Shown here: in pieces, positions 1-8,417 of the stretch
Layout of the letters: each line of letters opens with the position of its first letter
Numbering within the stretch: position 1 is the first letter of the stretch
Assembly (NCBI RefSeq): GCF_002272895.1
Contig: NZ_MLAQ01000006.1
Coordinates: forward strand, 54,263-118,262
Source: Helicobacter sp. 12S02232-10
Lineage (GTDB): Bacteria; Campylobacterota; Campylobacteria; Campylobacterales; Helicobacteraceae
Direction of reading: 5' to 3'
Length of the DNA: 64,000 bases
Translations under genes and position numbers: made by a program
The notes under the pieces: model-generated
What the model saw: only the letters and a program-made list of their open reading frames with translations
Databases searched by the model: none
What the model was told of the DNA's origin: nothing

Positions 1-1079
1 GGTATATGGATAAGCACGGGAGGAGAAAAGGACTTTTAATAACACTTTCTTTAATGGCAGTGGGTACGCTTACAATAGCAGTTTGTCCTGGTTATGAACA
101 AATCGGAATTTTGGCACCTGTGATTGTGGTTATCGGGAGGCTTTTGCAAGGGTTTAGTGCAGGAGCTGAAATAGGGGGTGCAAGCGTTTATCTTGCCGAA
201 ATTGCTCCGGCTGATAAAAAAGGATTTTATGTTTCTTGGCAAAGTGCTTCTCAACAAGTTGCCACAATTGCAGCAGGAATTTTTGGAGTTGTCTTGCATT
301 ATTATTTGGGTGATCAGATTGTGAGTGAGTGGGGATGGAGGATTCCTTTTATTTTTGGTTGCTTGGTTGTACCTTTTTTATTCATCATTAGACGTACTTT
401 GGAAGAAACCCCTGAATTCAAAGCAAGAGCGCATCAAGCCCCTAAAAAATTGAGCGCAATGTTGAAAAATATGGTCGAAAATTGGCAGGTTGTAGTTTTG
501 GGGAGTTTATTTGTAATGATGACGACGGTTACTTTTTATTTCATTACTGCCTACACGCCTACTTTTGCCAATAGAGTGTTGCATCTCTCTAGACTTGATA
601 GTTTTATCGTGACTGCTATTGTGGGGCTTAGTAATCTTTTTTGGCTGCCTGTTGCAGGGGCTTTGAGCGATAAAATCGGGAGAAAACCGATTTTGATGGT
701 CATTACGTTTCTTAACCTTATTAGCGCTTATCCAATGATGTATTTTTTGGTCCATCATATTAGCTTTACCAATCTTGTAATTGTTGAGTTATGGTTCAGT
801 TTTATTTTTGGGAGTTATAACGGAGCTATGGTTGTCGGACTTTCTGAAATTATGCCTCCTCAGGTGAGGGCGCTTGGTTTTTCGCTTTCGTATTCGATTG
901 CAGTAGCAATTTTTGGAGGCTTTACGCCTGCGATTTCAACCTATCTGATTCATACTACAGGTAATAGTGCTATGCCTGGCATTTGGCTGAGTATAGCGGC
1001 TTTGTGTAGCTTGTTGGCAAGTTGGACACTTTTTAGAAAAGGTGGGGTTTATCACCGCCGCAAAGAGAGTGAATATTAA
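1..1079 (+). CDS. tcuC: MFS tricarballylate/citrate-type transporter, 5'-truncated
   Basis: This is a major facilitator superfamily permease that would import tricarballylate, citrate or a similar carboxylate across the inner membrane. The reading frame is open to the left edge, and the first visible ATG (position 6) lies inside the loop 2-3 signature DKHGRRKG, so the N-terminal two helices are outside the window. The next stretch, GRLLQGFSAGAEIGGASVYL, and the later SWQSASQQVA match the CitA/TcuC subfamily as I remember it. A second GRKP-type loop motif (SDKIGRKPIL) begins the C-terminal half. The gene lies 104 bp before tcuA on the same strand, which supports the substrate class. The exact substrate is inferred, not shown. 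Confidence 0.85.
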   Translation, partial: YMDKHGRRKGLLITLSLMAVGTLTIAVCPGYEQIGILAPVIVVIGRLLQGFSAGAEIGGASVYLAEIAPADKKGFYVSWQSASQQVATIAAGIFGVVLHYYLGDQIVSEWGWRIPFIFGCLVVPFLFIIRRTLEETPEFKARAHQAPKKLSAMLKNMVENWQVVVLGSLFVMMTTVTFYFITAYTPTFANRVLHLSRLDSFIVTAIVGLSNLFWLPVAGALSDKIGRKPILMVITFLNLISAYPMMYFLVHHISFTNLVIVELWFSFIFGSYNGAMVVGLSEIMPPQVRALGFSLSYSIAVAIFGGFTPAISTYLIHTTGNSAMPGIWLSIAALCSLLASWTLFRKGGVYHRRKESEY

Positions 1080-1183
1080 TTGTATTTTATTGAATACAAA
1101 AGAATACATTAAGCTAAAAAATATTAATCTATCAGTGTGAATTTTAAAAGCCATAAATTGTGCTTGAAAGCAAGGATAGCATT

Positions 1184-2575
1184 ATGGAACAGCTTGATTG
1201 TGATGTTTTGATTGTAGGCGGAGGAAATGCAGCACTTTGTGCGGCATTATCGGCAAAAGAAAACGGGGGCAAAGTACTTGTTTTGGAAACTGCGCCAAAG
1301 GATTGGAGAGGAGGCAATTCCCAGCATACTAGAAATCTTCGTTCGATGCATACCGAACCTACAGATGTTTTAAGCGGGAGTTATACTGAAGATGAATTTT
1401 ATGAAGATGTATATCGCGTGAGCGAGGGGGAGACGAATGAAGAATATGCCCGTTTTGTGATTTCTCAAACTCCAAAGATCGTTCAATGGGCCAAATCTTA
1501 CGGAGTGAGATTCCAACCTAGTCTTGGAGGCACTCTCCAGTTGGGAAGGACAAATGCTTTTTTTTTAGGAGGCGGAAAGGCTTTGCTTAACGCTTATTAC
1601 CACGCAGCCAAACGGCTTGGTATTGAGGTGGTTTATGAGTGTGAGGCTTTAGATTTGTGTATTCAAGATGATATTTGCAAATATATTTTGGTTCGAAATA
1701 AAAAAACAGGCGAAACCAAAAAAATCAAAGCAAAATCTTATGTGATCGCTTCAGGTGGCTTTGAATCCAATCTCACTTGGCTTAAAGAAGCGTGGGGAGC
1801 AAGGGCAGATAATTTTTTGATTCGGGGGACTCGGTATAATCAAGGGTTGATGCTTAAAGTTTTGAAAAAAGAGGGTGCCAAAATTCTAGGAGATCCTACG
1901 CAAGGGCATATGGTTGCCATTGATGCAAGAGCACCTAAATATGATGGAGGGATTGTATCAAGAGTAGATTGCGTTTCTTTGGGGATTGTAGTTAATAAGA
2001 ATGCTCAAAGATTTTATGATGAAGGGGAAGATTTTTGGCCCAAGAGATATGCGATTTGGGGGAGACTTGTTGCTAATCAGCCAGATCAGATTGCTTATTG
2101 TATAACTGATTCAAAGGTTTTGGATAAATATATGCCTTCTTTGTTTCCGCCGATAGTGGCTTCAAGTATTGCAGATTTGGCAGAGATTTTGAAGTTAGAT
2201 AAGAACGCTTTGGAAAAAACCGTATCTGATTATAATAACAGCGTAGTCCCCTCTAAGTTTGATCATATGATTTTGGATGGGTGTAAAACCAAAGGATTGG
2301 AAATTGAAAAAACCCATTGGGCGCAAAAAGTCGATACACCTCCTTTTTATTGTTACCCCTTACGTCCAGGAATAACCTTTACTTATTTGGGCGTTAAAGT
2401 GACCAAAAATGCTCAAATTGTGAAAGAAGATGGGAGTGTGTGTAAAAACCTTTTTGCAGCCGGAGAAATAATGGCTGGCAATATTTTATCCAAAGGGTAT
2501 GTAGCAGGATTTGGAATGTCTATAGGTTCAGTGTTTGGAAAAATAGCCGGAGAAAATGCGGCAAAATTCTTTTGA
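1184..2575 (+). CDS. tcuA: FAD-dependent tricarballylate dehydrogenase
   Basis: This flavoprotein of the fumarate reductase/succinate dehydrogenase family would oxidise tricarballylate to cis-aconitate, passing electrons to TcuB. The dinucleotide-binding motif is at residues about 8-17 (DVLIVGGGNAA), followed by LVLETAPKDWRGGNSQHTRN, and the C-terminal FAD contact is NLFAAGEIMAGN near residue 430. The start is set at ATG 1184 because AAGGAT lies 7 bases upstream; a GTG at 1160 is in frame but has no good ribosome site. Length is about 463 aa, normal for the family. The gene contains a T9 run at 1558-1566. Related FAD proteins act on other carboxylates, so the substrate rests mostly on the tcuC and tcuB neighbours. 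Confidence 0.87.
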   Translation: MEQLDCDVLIVGGGNAALCAALSAKENGGKVLVLETAPKDWRGGNSQHTRNLRSMHTEPTDVLSGSYTEDEFYEDVYRVSEGETNEEYARFVISQTPKIVQWAKSYGVRFQPSLGGTLQLGRTNAFFLGGGKALLNAYYHAAKRLGIEVVYECEALDLCIQDDICKYILVRNKKTGETKKIKAKSYVIASGGFESNLTWLKEAWGARADNFLIRGTRYNQGLMLKVLKKEGAKILGDPTQGHMVAIDARAPKYDGGIVSRVDCVSLGIVVNKNAQRFYDEGEDFWPKRYAIWGRLVANQPDQIAYCITDSKVLDKYMPSLFPPIVASSIADLAEILKLDKNALEKTVSDYNNSVVPSKFDHMILDGCKTKGLEIEKTHWAQKVDTPPFYCYPLRPGITFTYLGVKVTKNAQIVKEDGSVCKNLFAAGEIMAGNILSKGYVAGFGMSIGSVFGKIAGENAAKFF

Positions 2576-2584
2576 GGGAAAAAA

Positions 2585-3688
2585 ATGAAGCAAATTGGTT
2601 TTGATGAAAAAGAAATTTATGAGTCAGCGAAAAATTCTTGTGTTATTTGCAATTCGTGTAGATATTGTGAAGGTTTTTGTGCCGTTTTTCCGGCTATGGA
2701 AAAAAGAAGAAGTTTTGAATGGAAAGATATTGATTATTTGGCAAATTTATGCCATCAGTGCGGGGAGTGTTTCTATGCTTGTCAATATGCACCACCGCAC
2801 GAATTTAATGTGAATATACCAAGTCAATTTAGCGATATTAGGGCAATGAGTTATCAAAAATTTGCTTATCCTCGATGGATTGGGAAAGTTTTTGAAAAAA
2901 ATGGCTTTTTTGTCTCTATCGTGTTGCTTGCTTGTATTTTTGCAGTATTTTTTATGGCATTCTTATCGCATCGTGCGGATTTTCCTTTAGGGGACTATGA
3001 AGGAGATTTTTACAGGATTGTTCCTTATCATCTGATGGTATGGACTTTTGGTATCGTCGGGGTATTTGTTTTTTGCGCTTTGGGAGCGGGTTTTGTAAGA
3101 TTTTTTTCTCATATTCAAAAAAAAGAAGAAATTACCTCAAGTTCTATTTGCCAAGCTTTTTTTGATGCATTTTCTTTGAAATATTTGGGAGGACATAATA
3201 ATGATGGGTGTACATACCCAAAAGATGAGCGTTCTAGTCTTAGAAAAATATTTCATCATTTTACATTTTATGGTTTTTTGTCTTGTTTTGTGGCGACATC
3301 TTTAGGCGCATTTTACGAGCATTTTTTAAATCTTCACGCCCCTTATGCATTTTTGAGTTTGCCCAAGTTGTTTGGAACTTTTGGTGGCATATCTCTTTGT
3401 ATCGGGACCTTAGGGCTTTTTATTTTAAAACTGATTGCTGATGCCAGATTGAAATCTCTCAAAACAATGGGAATGGATTACGCTTTTATTTTTAGTCTGT
3501 TTATTGTTTCTTTAAGCGGCTTGATTTTAATGATTTTTAGAGAAAGTCAGGGAATGGCATTTTTAATATTATTTCATTTAAGTACGGTGTTGGCGTTATT
3601 TATAATGATGCCTTATGGAAAGTTTATTCACGGATTCTATCGTTTGGGTGCTTTGATCAAATATAATTTGGAGATAAAAAAACCTTAA
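2585..3688 (+). CDS. tcuB: Iron-sulfur membrane electron-transfer protein TcuB
   Basis: TcuB reoxidises the flavin of TcuA and delivers electrons to the membrane. The N-terminus carries two cysteine clusters typical of 4Fe-4S binding: C19, C22, C25, C28 and C32, then C56, C59, C62 and C66 (CHQCGECFYAC). After residue 105 the protein is strongly hydrophobic with about five to six membrane segments and several histidines that could bind haem. It starts 9 bp after tcuA with GAGGGAAAAA just upstream, so the two are translated together. The length (367 aa) is as expected for CitB/TcuB proteins. The gene is followed by the SRP RNA. Confidence 0.87.
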   Translation: MKQIGFDEKEIYESAKNSCVICNSCRYCEGFCAVFPAMEKRRSFEWKDIDYLANLCHQCGECFYACQYAPPHEFNVNIPSQFSDIRAMSYQKFAYPRWIGKVFEKNGFFVSIVLLACIFAVFFMAFLSHRADFPLGDYEGDFYRIVPYHLMVWTFGIVGVFVFCALGAGFVRFFSHIQKKEEITSSSICQAFFDAFSLKYLGGHNNDGCTYPKDERSSLRKIFHHFTFYGFLSCFVATSLGAFYEHFLNLHAPYAFLSLPKLFGTFGGISLCIGTLGLFILKLIADARLKSLKTMGMDYAFIFSLFIVSLSGLILMIFRESQGMAFLILFHLSTVLALFIMMPYGKFIHGFYRLGALIKYNLEIKKP

Positions 3689-3719
3689 TTGTTTTACAAA
3701 ATTTTAAGCCCTAAGAGTG

Positions 3720-3725
3720 TAGAAT
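3720..3725 (+). promoter_or_regulatory. -10 box of the SRP RNA gene
   Basis: TAGAAT sits seven bases before the 5' base of the outer SRP helix (3732-3733), the right distance for a sigma-70 type -10 element. Upstream is A/T-rich sequence without a clear -35 box, as is usual in Helicobacter. Confidence 0.5.
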
Positions 3726-3731
3726 TGTATT

Positions 3732-3836
3732 GCCTCTTTTCAGACCTATGCAATTGCAGATTAGGATAATGCTTCAGGGTGGGAACACAGCAGAGCAGCT
3801 TGATTTGTGATGTGCCTTAGCCATCTGGGAAGGGGT
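3732..3836 (+). ncRNA. ffs: Small signal recognition particle RNA (4.5S type)
   Basis: This RNA binds Ffh and, with FtsY (encoded at 60.3 kb), targets membrane proteins to SecY. I identified it from structure. The apical hairpin is GTG-GGAA-CAC with a GGAA tetraloop (3779-3788). It is flanked by TCAGG and AGCAG, the universal symmetric/asymmetric loop bases of SRP helix 8. TGCT/AGCA closes next, then a 12-pair helix with G-U pairs (about 3755-3766 with 3800-3811). The outer 12-pair helix has no mismatch, counting G-U pairs: CCTCTTTTCAGA (3733-3744) with TCTGGGAAGGGG (3824-3835). A T-rich run follows. The ends are estimated to within a few bases. Confidence 0.85.
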
Positions 3837-3909
3837 TTTATTCTTTAGATTTTTATTCCTTTCTAACATAACAGATAAGATCTTTTTAAAATCTCTATTT
3901 TTTTAAAAT

Positions 3910-4106
3910 AACTTGATTTTCACAAATGCTTTTTCAAAAATTATTTTATTTCTAAGGCTTCGCCTTTTTAAGGGACAAGGGGGCTTAAATTGAAAAGACC
4001 GCCCCCTTATGTCCCTTAACAACCCTGTAACCCCCGTCACGCTTTTAAGAAAAAATCAAAACACAATTTTAACTTTTACATTAAAGCATTAGCAGATAAG
4101 AAATAG
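3910..4106 (+). repeat. Tandem repeat unit, copy 1 (197 bp)
   Basis: This copy begins AACTTGATTTTCACAAATGC and ends AGCAGATAAGAAATAG. It contains a small AAGGC-TTC-GCCTT hairpin followed by Ts and a strong long-stem hairpin, 3968-3984 pairing with 4001-4019 (arms carrying AAGGGAC and GGGGGC). The copy is nearly identical to 4119-4332. Confidence 0.85.
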
Positions 4107-4118
4107 AGATTTTGTAAA

Positions 4119-4332
4119 AACTTGATTTTCACAAATGCTTTTTCAAAAATTATTTTATTCCTAAGGCTTCGCCTTTTAAGGGACAAGGGGGCTTAAATTG
4201 AAAAGACCGCTTTATGGGCGGGTGGGTAATACTTATGTCCCTTAACAACCCTGTAACCCCTGTCACGCTTTTAAGAAAAAATCAAAACACAATTTTAACT
4301 TTTACATTAAAGCATTAGCAGATAAGAAATAG
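4119..4332 (+). repeat. Tandem repeat unit, copy 2 (214 bp)
   Basis: Same unit as copy 1 with two substitutions, one missing T and an extra block of about 18 bases (TTTATGGGCGGGTGGGTAAT, near 4211-4230). The block replaces the CCCC arm and so breaks the large hairpin. The flanks on both sides of the block remain almost identical to copy 1, so the difference is a recent local event. Confidence 0.85.
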
Positions 4333-4536
4333 GTTTTGGAAATTTGCATTTAAAAAGTGTGTAGTGGGTGGGGGTAGGTCTTAGGAAGGGAGTGAGCGAT
4401 GTTTCGCAAGTAGAACCCGCCCACTCCTAAAGAAAAAGATTTTAAAAAATAGAGATTTTGCAATATTATTGTCAAGAATTCAAAAAAATGAAAAATTTTT
4501 ATGAATCTCAAACACCAACAAAACAAGTGAGTAAGA

Positions 4537-6807
4537 TTAAAATCTTGCTCCAAGCGTAATAAAATAGCGCCTGCCTTCATAGCTGGCATTCCACAGATTG
4601 ATTAAACTATCTTCATTACTTTTATTTTTACCATAGGCTCGATAATCAATAAAATTTGTGCCCAATAAATTTTGAATCCCCAAACTCACTCGAAATGTCT
4701 TATTGATTCTGTAATTTACACCCAAATTCAATGCATAATAAGGCTTAAACCACTTTGACAAATATTCCCCCCACTTCTCAGCAATTGCCTTTTCATTTTT
4801 CCCTGCATTGCGATATCTTTCAGATTTATAAACACCTTGCAAATAAATATCAGCCTTACCAAATAAGTCATAATTAAGATTTACATTCGCTTGATGTTTA
4901 GGCGTATTCGTAACGGGATCGCCCTTTTTTTTGCCTGTAAGTTGTTCGCTATAGGTAAAAGTATAATTAGCATTCAAACTGAATCCATATAGAGGCTTGA
5001 GTGAGAAAACCACTTCTGCGCCCTGTGTATAAGCACGATCTACATTGACATTGATACTACATCCCGTAGTCGCTTTATCGTGTCCTACTACATAAGGATT
5101 GCTACAAGTTCCTTCTCCATAGTTGAGGGAATCGCGATTAATCTTGTCTTTATAGTCATTACGAAAATAAGTGGCTCCAAAACCAAAATGAGAAAAATCA
5201 AATGCAAACCCCGCTTCATAGCTAATTGATGTTTCAGGTTTTAAATCTGGATTGCCCAAAAATGGAAGCCCTCCTTGAGCACCATAACCAAAAGCAGACG
5301 TTGTAGTCTCGCTAATATAAGGCTGTTTATAACCTGTTGAAACACCCCCTCGAAGCTGAAACCAATCCAAGGCATTATAAACCAAATATGCTCTAGGCGA
5401 AATATTGTGTCCAAATTGCTGATCATAAGTATATCTGGCTCCAAGTGTCAAGATCACATCATCTATAAAAACACTCTCATTTTCCAAATAAATCGCAGCT
5501 TGATTTTTGAGTGTGTTAATTCCCTTAGGATTGGCATAACGAATATAATTGGTATTGACAAGCGTTTTATCGGTGTTTTTGCCAATTTTAGTGGAATCGT
5601 GACTCCAAGGATAAGGATTTGTCCCATAGGGAGAATCGTGAAAAGTTTGTAGCCAATATTGCACCCCTACCGTAACTGTATCAGCAAACCATTTATTTGT
5701 ATAGACTGGCATTGTAGCTTGACTTTGTAAAATCATATCATTGCCTTTAATATCTCTATTTTCGTGTGAATCATCTATAAGAGATTTTTGATAAGGCACG
5801 ACACGCCCGCGATTGACAGTATTGTTATATTGCAAGGTTGTTTTTGTTTGCCCCCAATCATAACTACCCAAATGAGCAAGCACATAATTAGTACGGTAAG
5901 TCACATAAAATTTTGGAGAAGAAGTAAAATCTCCAAGTTGCTTTTTACGATTATCATAATTCTGATAGCCATTTGCAACATCAAAATAAAAATAATTCTT
6001 TTCATCCATTGCATAAGCAAGTCTTAAACCCAAATTATAGATATTACCTTCAGTCGGATTCCCAATATATCCAGGAGAAGCAGTTTTTTTCACACCATCA
6101 ATATCGGTATATGAAAATGTAACATCCGAAGGATTTCTATAGACATAGCTTCCCCTAATCTGATAGGCGAGTTTATTTTTAATCAAAGGTCCCGAACTAT
6201 AAAAATTCACACCATAATAATTGCTAAATTCTTTTCTTTCATTGATAGTACTTTGAAATTCAATCGCATTTTCATAATTATCCATATTGGGCTTTTTGAC
6301 AATCACATTCACAACCCCTCCTAAAGCATCACTACCATAAAGCGTACTCATAGGTCCTCGAATCACTTCGATGCGTTCAATAGCCAGTCTCACAGGCATA
6401 AAAACATTCAATGCCTGTGCCCATCCGTAGTTTTGAGTCCCCACATCCCCCCCAACATTTTGACGCAACCCATCCATCAAATAAAGAGTATAAGATGCAG
6501 GTAAGCCTCGGATAGAAATCTCATACCCACCCGTTTTTCCCTGTCCGGTTCCAATATCTACACCCGGTACATTATAAATAGCCTCAGCCAAATCGTGATA
6601 ATCAACCTCCTGCAAGTCTTTTTCACTGATAGAAGCAATAGAAGCAGGTGCATCTTTAATATCTTGTGCGAAACCAGATGCAGAAACAACGGATTTTTTA
6701 AGCACATAGGATTTTTCTTCCTGTCCTTGTGAAACATCATCACTAAATGCAAATAAAGGACACATAATAATAGAACCTAAAAAAAACATTTTTCTGATTT
6801 TTTTCAT
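4537..6807 (-). CDS. TonB-dependent outer-membrane receptor (FrpB/CirA-like)
   Basis: This outer-membrane gated channel probably takes up an iron complex, haem or siderophore using TonB energy. A signal peptide (residues 1-22) precedes a TonB-box-like segment and the plug domain (about 45-170), which carries DAPASIASISEKDL, the RGLPASYTLYLMDGLR stretch and IEVIRGPMSTLYGSDALGG. The rest is a 22-strand barrel ending in an aromatic residue (LGARF). Length 756 aa is typical. ATG 6807 has AAAGG seven bases upstream. A perfect Fur box overlaps the likely -10 region. A paralogue lies at 50692-52866 with the same SVVSASG(F/Y)AQDIKDAPAS start. The ligand cannot be told from sequence. Confidence 0.9.
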   Translation of the reverse strand: MKKIRKMFFLGSIIMCPLFAFSDDVSQGQEEKSYVLKKSVVSASGFAQDIKDAPASIASISEKDLQEVDYHDLAEAIYNVPGVDIGTGQGKTGGYEISIRGLPASYTLYLMDGLRQNVGGDVGTQNYGWAQALNVFMPVRLAIERIEVIRGPMSTLYGSDALGGVVNVIVKKPNMDNYENAIEFQSTINERKEFSNYYGVNFYSSGPLIKNKLAYQIRGSYVYRNPSDVTFSYTDIDGVKKTASPGYIGNPTEGNIYNLGLRLAYAMDEKNYFYFDVANGYQNYDNRKKQLGDFTSSPKFYVTYRTNYVLAHLGSYDWGQTKTTLQYNNTVNRGRVVPYQKSLIDDSHENRDIKGNDMILQSQATMPVYTNKWFADTVTVGVQYWLQTFHDSPYGTNPYPWSHDSTKIGKNTDKTLVNTNYIRYANPKGINTLKNQAAIYLENESVFIDDVILTLGARYTYDQQFGHNISPRAYLVYNALDWFQLRGGVSTGYKQPYISETTTSAFGYGAQGGLPFLGNPDLKPETSISYEAGFAFDFSHFGFGATYFRNDYKDKINRDSLNYGEGTCSNPYVVGHDKATTGCSINVNVDRAYTQGAEVVFSLKPLYGFSLNANYTFTYSEQLTGKKKGDPVTNTPKHQANVNLNYDLFGKADIYLQGVYKSERYRNAGKNEKAIAEKWGEYLSKWFKPYYALNLGVNYRINKTFRVSLGIQNLLGTNFIDYRAYGKNKSNEDSLINLWNASYEGRRYFITLGARF

Positions 6808-6851
6808 TTATAACCTTTCAACAAATAAAATTTTAAACAATTGCAATACTA

Positions 6852-6866
6852 TAATAATCATTATTA
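6852..6866 (-). promoter_or_regulatory. Fur box of the TonB receptor gene
   Basis: TAATAATCATTATTA is a perfect 7-1-7 palindrome identical to the H. pylori Fur operator consensus as I recall it. On the minus strand it overlaps TATTAT/TATAGT, the likely -10 element, about 45 bp before the start codon. Iron-dependent repression is therefore expected. Confidence 0.8.
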
Positions 6867-7112
6867 ATTTTTTATAAAATATATTCTGATTTTATCTTTT
6901 CAAATAAATATAAAATTTGTTTATATGATTATTTCAAGGTGTGGTATCAAAAACAATGTCTGTATAAAAAATTTATAAGATCTTGTGACTTTCTTTGCAA
7001 AATCAAACTTAACAAGCTATAAAAAAGAAATTTATCAATTGTTTAAAAAATCAATCTTATCTGAAGAGGGGTGGTGTTTTGATTGCAATACTAATGATGT
7101 ATTGGAAAAATT
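6867..7112. other. Intergenic stretch without a gene
   Basis: With the leader of the receptor gene, the gene-free space between the MFS and receptor genes is 305 bp. I see no credible ORF or RNA. Just after the MFS stop there is an inverted repeat, CAATAC-N7-GTATTG (7086-7104), which could be a weak terminator hairpin, though no T-run follows. TTGCAATACTA occurs both here and beside the Fur box (6841), possibly a trace of a small duplication. Confidence 0.5.
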
Positions 7113-8351
7113 TTAGCTCTGCAACTTTCTAAAATTTTTTTTCATTCTGCTTTTAAAAATAAAAAATAAACCAAGCATATAAAGCAAACAAGTAAATATT
7201 AAAAATAAACCCAAAATACTCATTCTATCTACAATCGGTTGGGTCATCAAAGGAGAAAAAAATTGTCCCAAAAAAATTGCACTGGCAAAAAATCCAAGCG
7301 CTTTGGCACGTTGCATTTCAGGTGCAATCGATAAAAGATAAGAACTGCTATTAACGATGAGTAATCCGCCCCCTGCACCCAAAAACATCAAAGATACCAT
7401 CACAATTAAATAATTGTGAAACACATACAAAAGCAAAAAACAAGTTCCCATCAAAAAAAGACCCAAAGCATAAATCCCATAAATACTCCAAATATTTCTA
7501 AAACGATTATAAAACAAAGAAAAAACACCATAGGCAATCGATGAAGCTGACATTGAAATACCTACGATATCTCCATTTTTTCCAAGATTATGAACAATAA
7601 AAAATGGGATTTGTGTTGGAGAAATATAATAAGCGACCATACAAAAGAATACAAGCAAATAAACTGGTAAAAACATCAAAAAATTAAATTTTTGATTGGA
7701 GCCTTCAACTTCTTTATGTGTTTTTTTTGTTTTTTTTCGATGTGGCTCAAAAAGCTTTGTATATGCAAAAATAGCAATAGCAATACCCAAGAGATAAGCC
7801 AAAAATGGATAGCGCCAATCAATACTCGAAAGATAACCCCCTAAACTGATAAAAACAGCGCTTCCTACTGCTGTAGCAAATCCTTGCAATCCAAGTGCCT
7901 TTTGCCTATCTTCTCCAAGATAATAATCCCCTACTAAAGCTGTAGCACCCGTCATTACAAAAGCTGTTGCGATTCCAAAAATTGCTCTAGAAACTAAAAT
8001 CAGATAAATATTATCCAAAAAAAAGCCTGAAAAGCCTGAAAGACTCCATATTGCCATAGCCGGAAACAAAAATTTAATCCTGCCGTAACGATCAAGCAAA
8101 TAACCGCTCAAAGGAGAAAAAAGCATCACAAAAAGAGCAGGAAGTGTCAAAACAAGTTTGGATAAAAAATCAATGCCTGCAATATTTTGAAAATGGCTTT
8201 GAAGAGCTGGCAGAGAAGGTGCGATAACAACGCTGCCTAAAACAGTCATAGAAGTGGTTGAAAACAAGGCTATTTTAAAAAAAGGTTTATGGACAATCTT
8301 TTTGATTCTATTTTCAAGCTTTGTGGGACTCACGCAATCCCTTTGCATCAT
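7113..8351 (-). CDS. MFS efflux-type transporter (DHA family)
   Basis: This is a 12-helix major facilitator permease, 412 aa, with a cytosolic N-terminus (FKIALFSTTSMTVLGSVVIA begins helix 1). The loop 2-3 signature is GYLLDRYGRIKFLF, and helix 4-5 shows RAIFGIATAFVMTGATALVGD, as in drug/metabolite exporters of the Bcr/NepI type. The middle loop after helix 6 is basic and charged (EPHRKKTKKTHKEVEG). Two adjacent ATGs (8351, 8348) follow AGAGG. The gene has its own -10 box and lies upstream of the Fur-regulated receptor on the same strand, 305 bp away, so co-function (for example siderophore export) is possible but unproven. Confidence 0.75.
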   Translation of the reverse strand: MMQRDCVSPTKLENRIKKIVHKPFFKIALFSTTSMTVLGSVVIAPSLPALQSHFQNIAGIDFLSKLVLTLPALFVMLFSPLSGYLLDRYGRIKFLFPAMAIWSLSGFSGFFLDNIYLILVSRAIFGIATAFVMTGATALVGDYYLGEDRQKALGLQGFATAVGSAVFISLGGYLSSIDWRYPFLAYLLGIAIAIFAYTKLFEPHRKKTKKTHKEVEGSNQKFNFLMFLPVYLLVFFCMVAYYISPTQIPFFIVHNLGKNGDIVGISMSASSIAYGVFSLFYNRFRNIWSIYGIYALGLFLMGTCFLLLYVFHNYLIVMVSLMFLGAGGGLLIVNSSSYLLSIAPEMQRAKALGFFASAIFLGQFFSPLMTQPIVDRMSILGLFLIFTCLLYMLGLFFIFKSRMKKNFRKLQS

Positions 8352-8384
8352 TCCAACCTCTTTATATCTTAAATATTGATTTCG

Positions 8385-8390
8385 ATTATA
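8385..8390 (-). promoter_or_regulatory. -10 box of the MFS gene
   Basis: On the minus strand this reads TATAAT within GGTATAATCG, about 34 bp before the start codon. It suggests that the MFS gene is transcribed separately from nnr, whose stop lies 28 bp further upstream. Confidence 0.55.
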
Positions 8391-8417
8391 CCATAAGAAT
8401 AAACTTTTTGATAAATA

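Larger units (their letters stand above)
3888..4459. repeat. 572-bp element bounded by ~21-bp terminal inverted repeats
   Basis: The left end (3888-3909) and the right end (4439-4459) are inverted copies of one another except for one A in a homopolymer. Inside are two tandem copies of a ~200-bp unit and a G/C-rich tail (about 4350-4432) with its own dyad. It has no coding capacity. A third copy of the end motif, AATAGAGATTTT, lies between the two units (4104-4115). This looks like a miniature non-autonomous mobile or structural element, but the class is unknown to me. Confidence 0.6.
3689..4536. other. 848-bp intergenic region: SRP RNA plus repeat element
   Basis: There is no credible protein gene here. 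Reading left to right it holds a promoter and the small SRP RNA (3732-3836), then an A/T-rich spacer, then a repeat element of about 570 bp with near-identical terminal inverted repeats (3888-4459), and a short A/T-rich tail before the 3' end of the minus-strand TonB receptor. A 79-codon frame on the minus strand at 4350-4589 overlaps the receptor gene and has no convincing start, so I do not call it. Confidence 0.75.

Noticed and set aside
1080..1099. Dyad TTGTATT-N6-AATACAA between tcuC and tcuA as a terminator
   Set aside because: The stem is A/T-rich and no T-run follows; the genes are better seen as one transcription unit.
4350..4589. Minus-strand open frame of 79 codons after the TonB receptor
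   Set aside because: It overlaps the receptor's 3' end and the repeat element, has no ribosome site and is low-complexity; treated as chance.
6841..7104. TTGCAATACTA occurring twice around the region between the MFS and receptor genes
   Set aside because: Eleven bases in A/T-rich DNA can recur by chance; only one copy is next to the Fur box.
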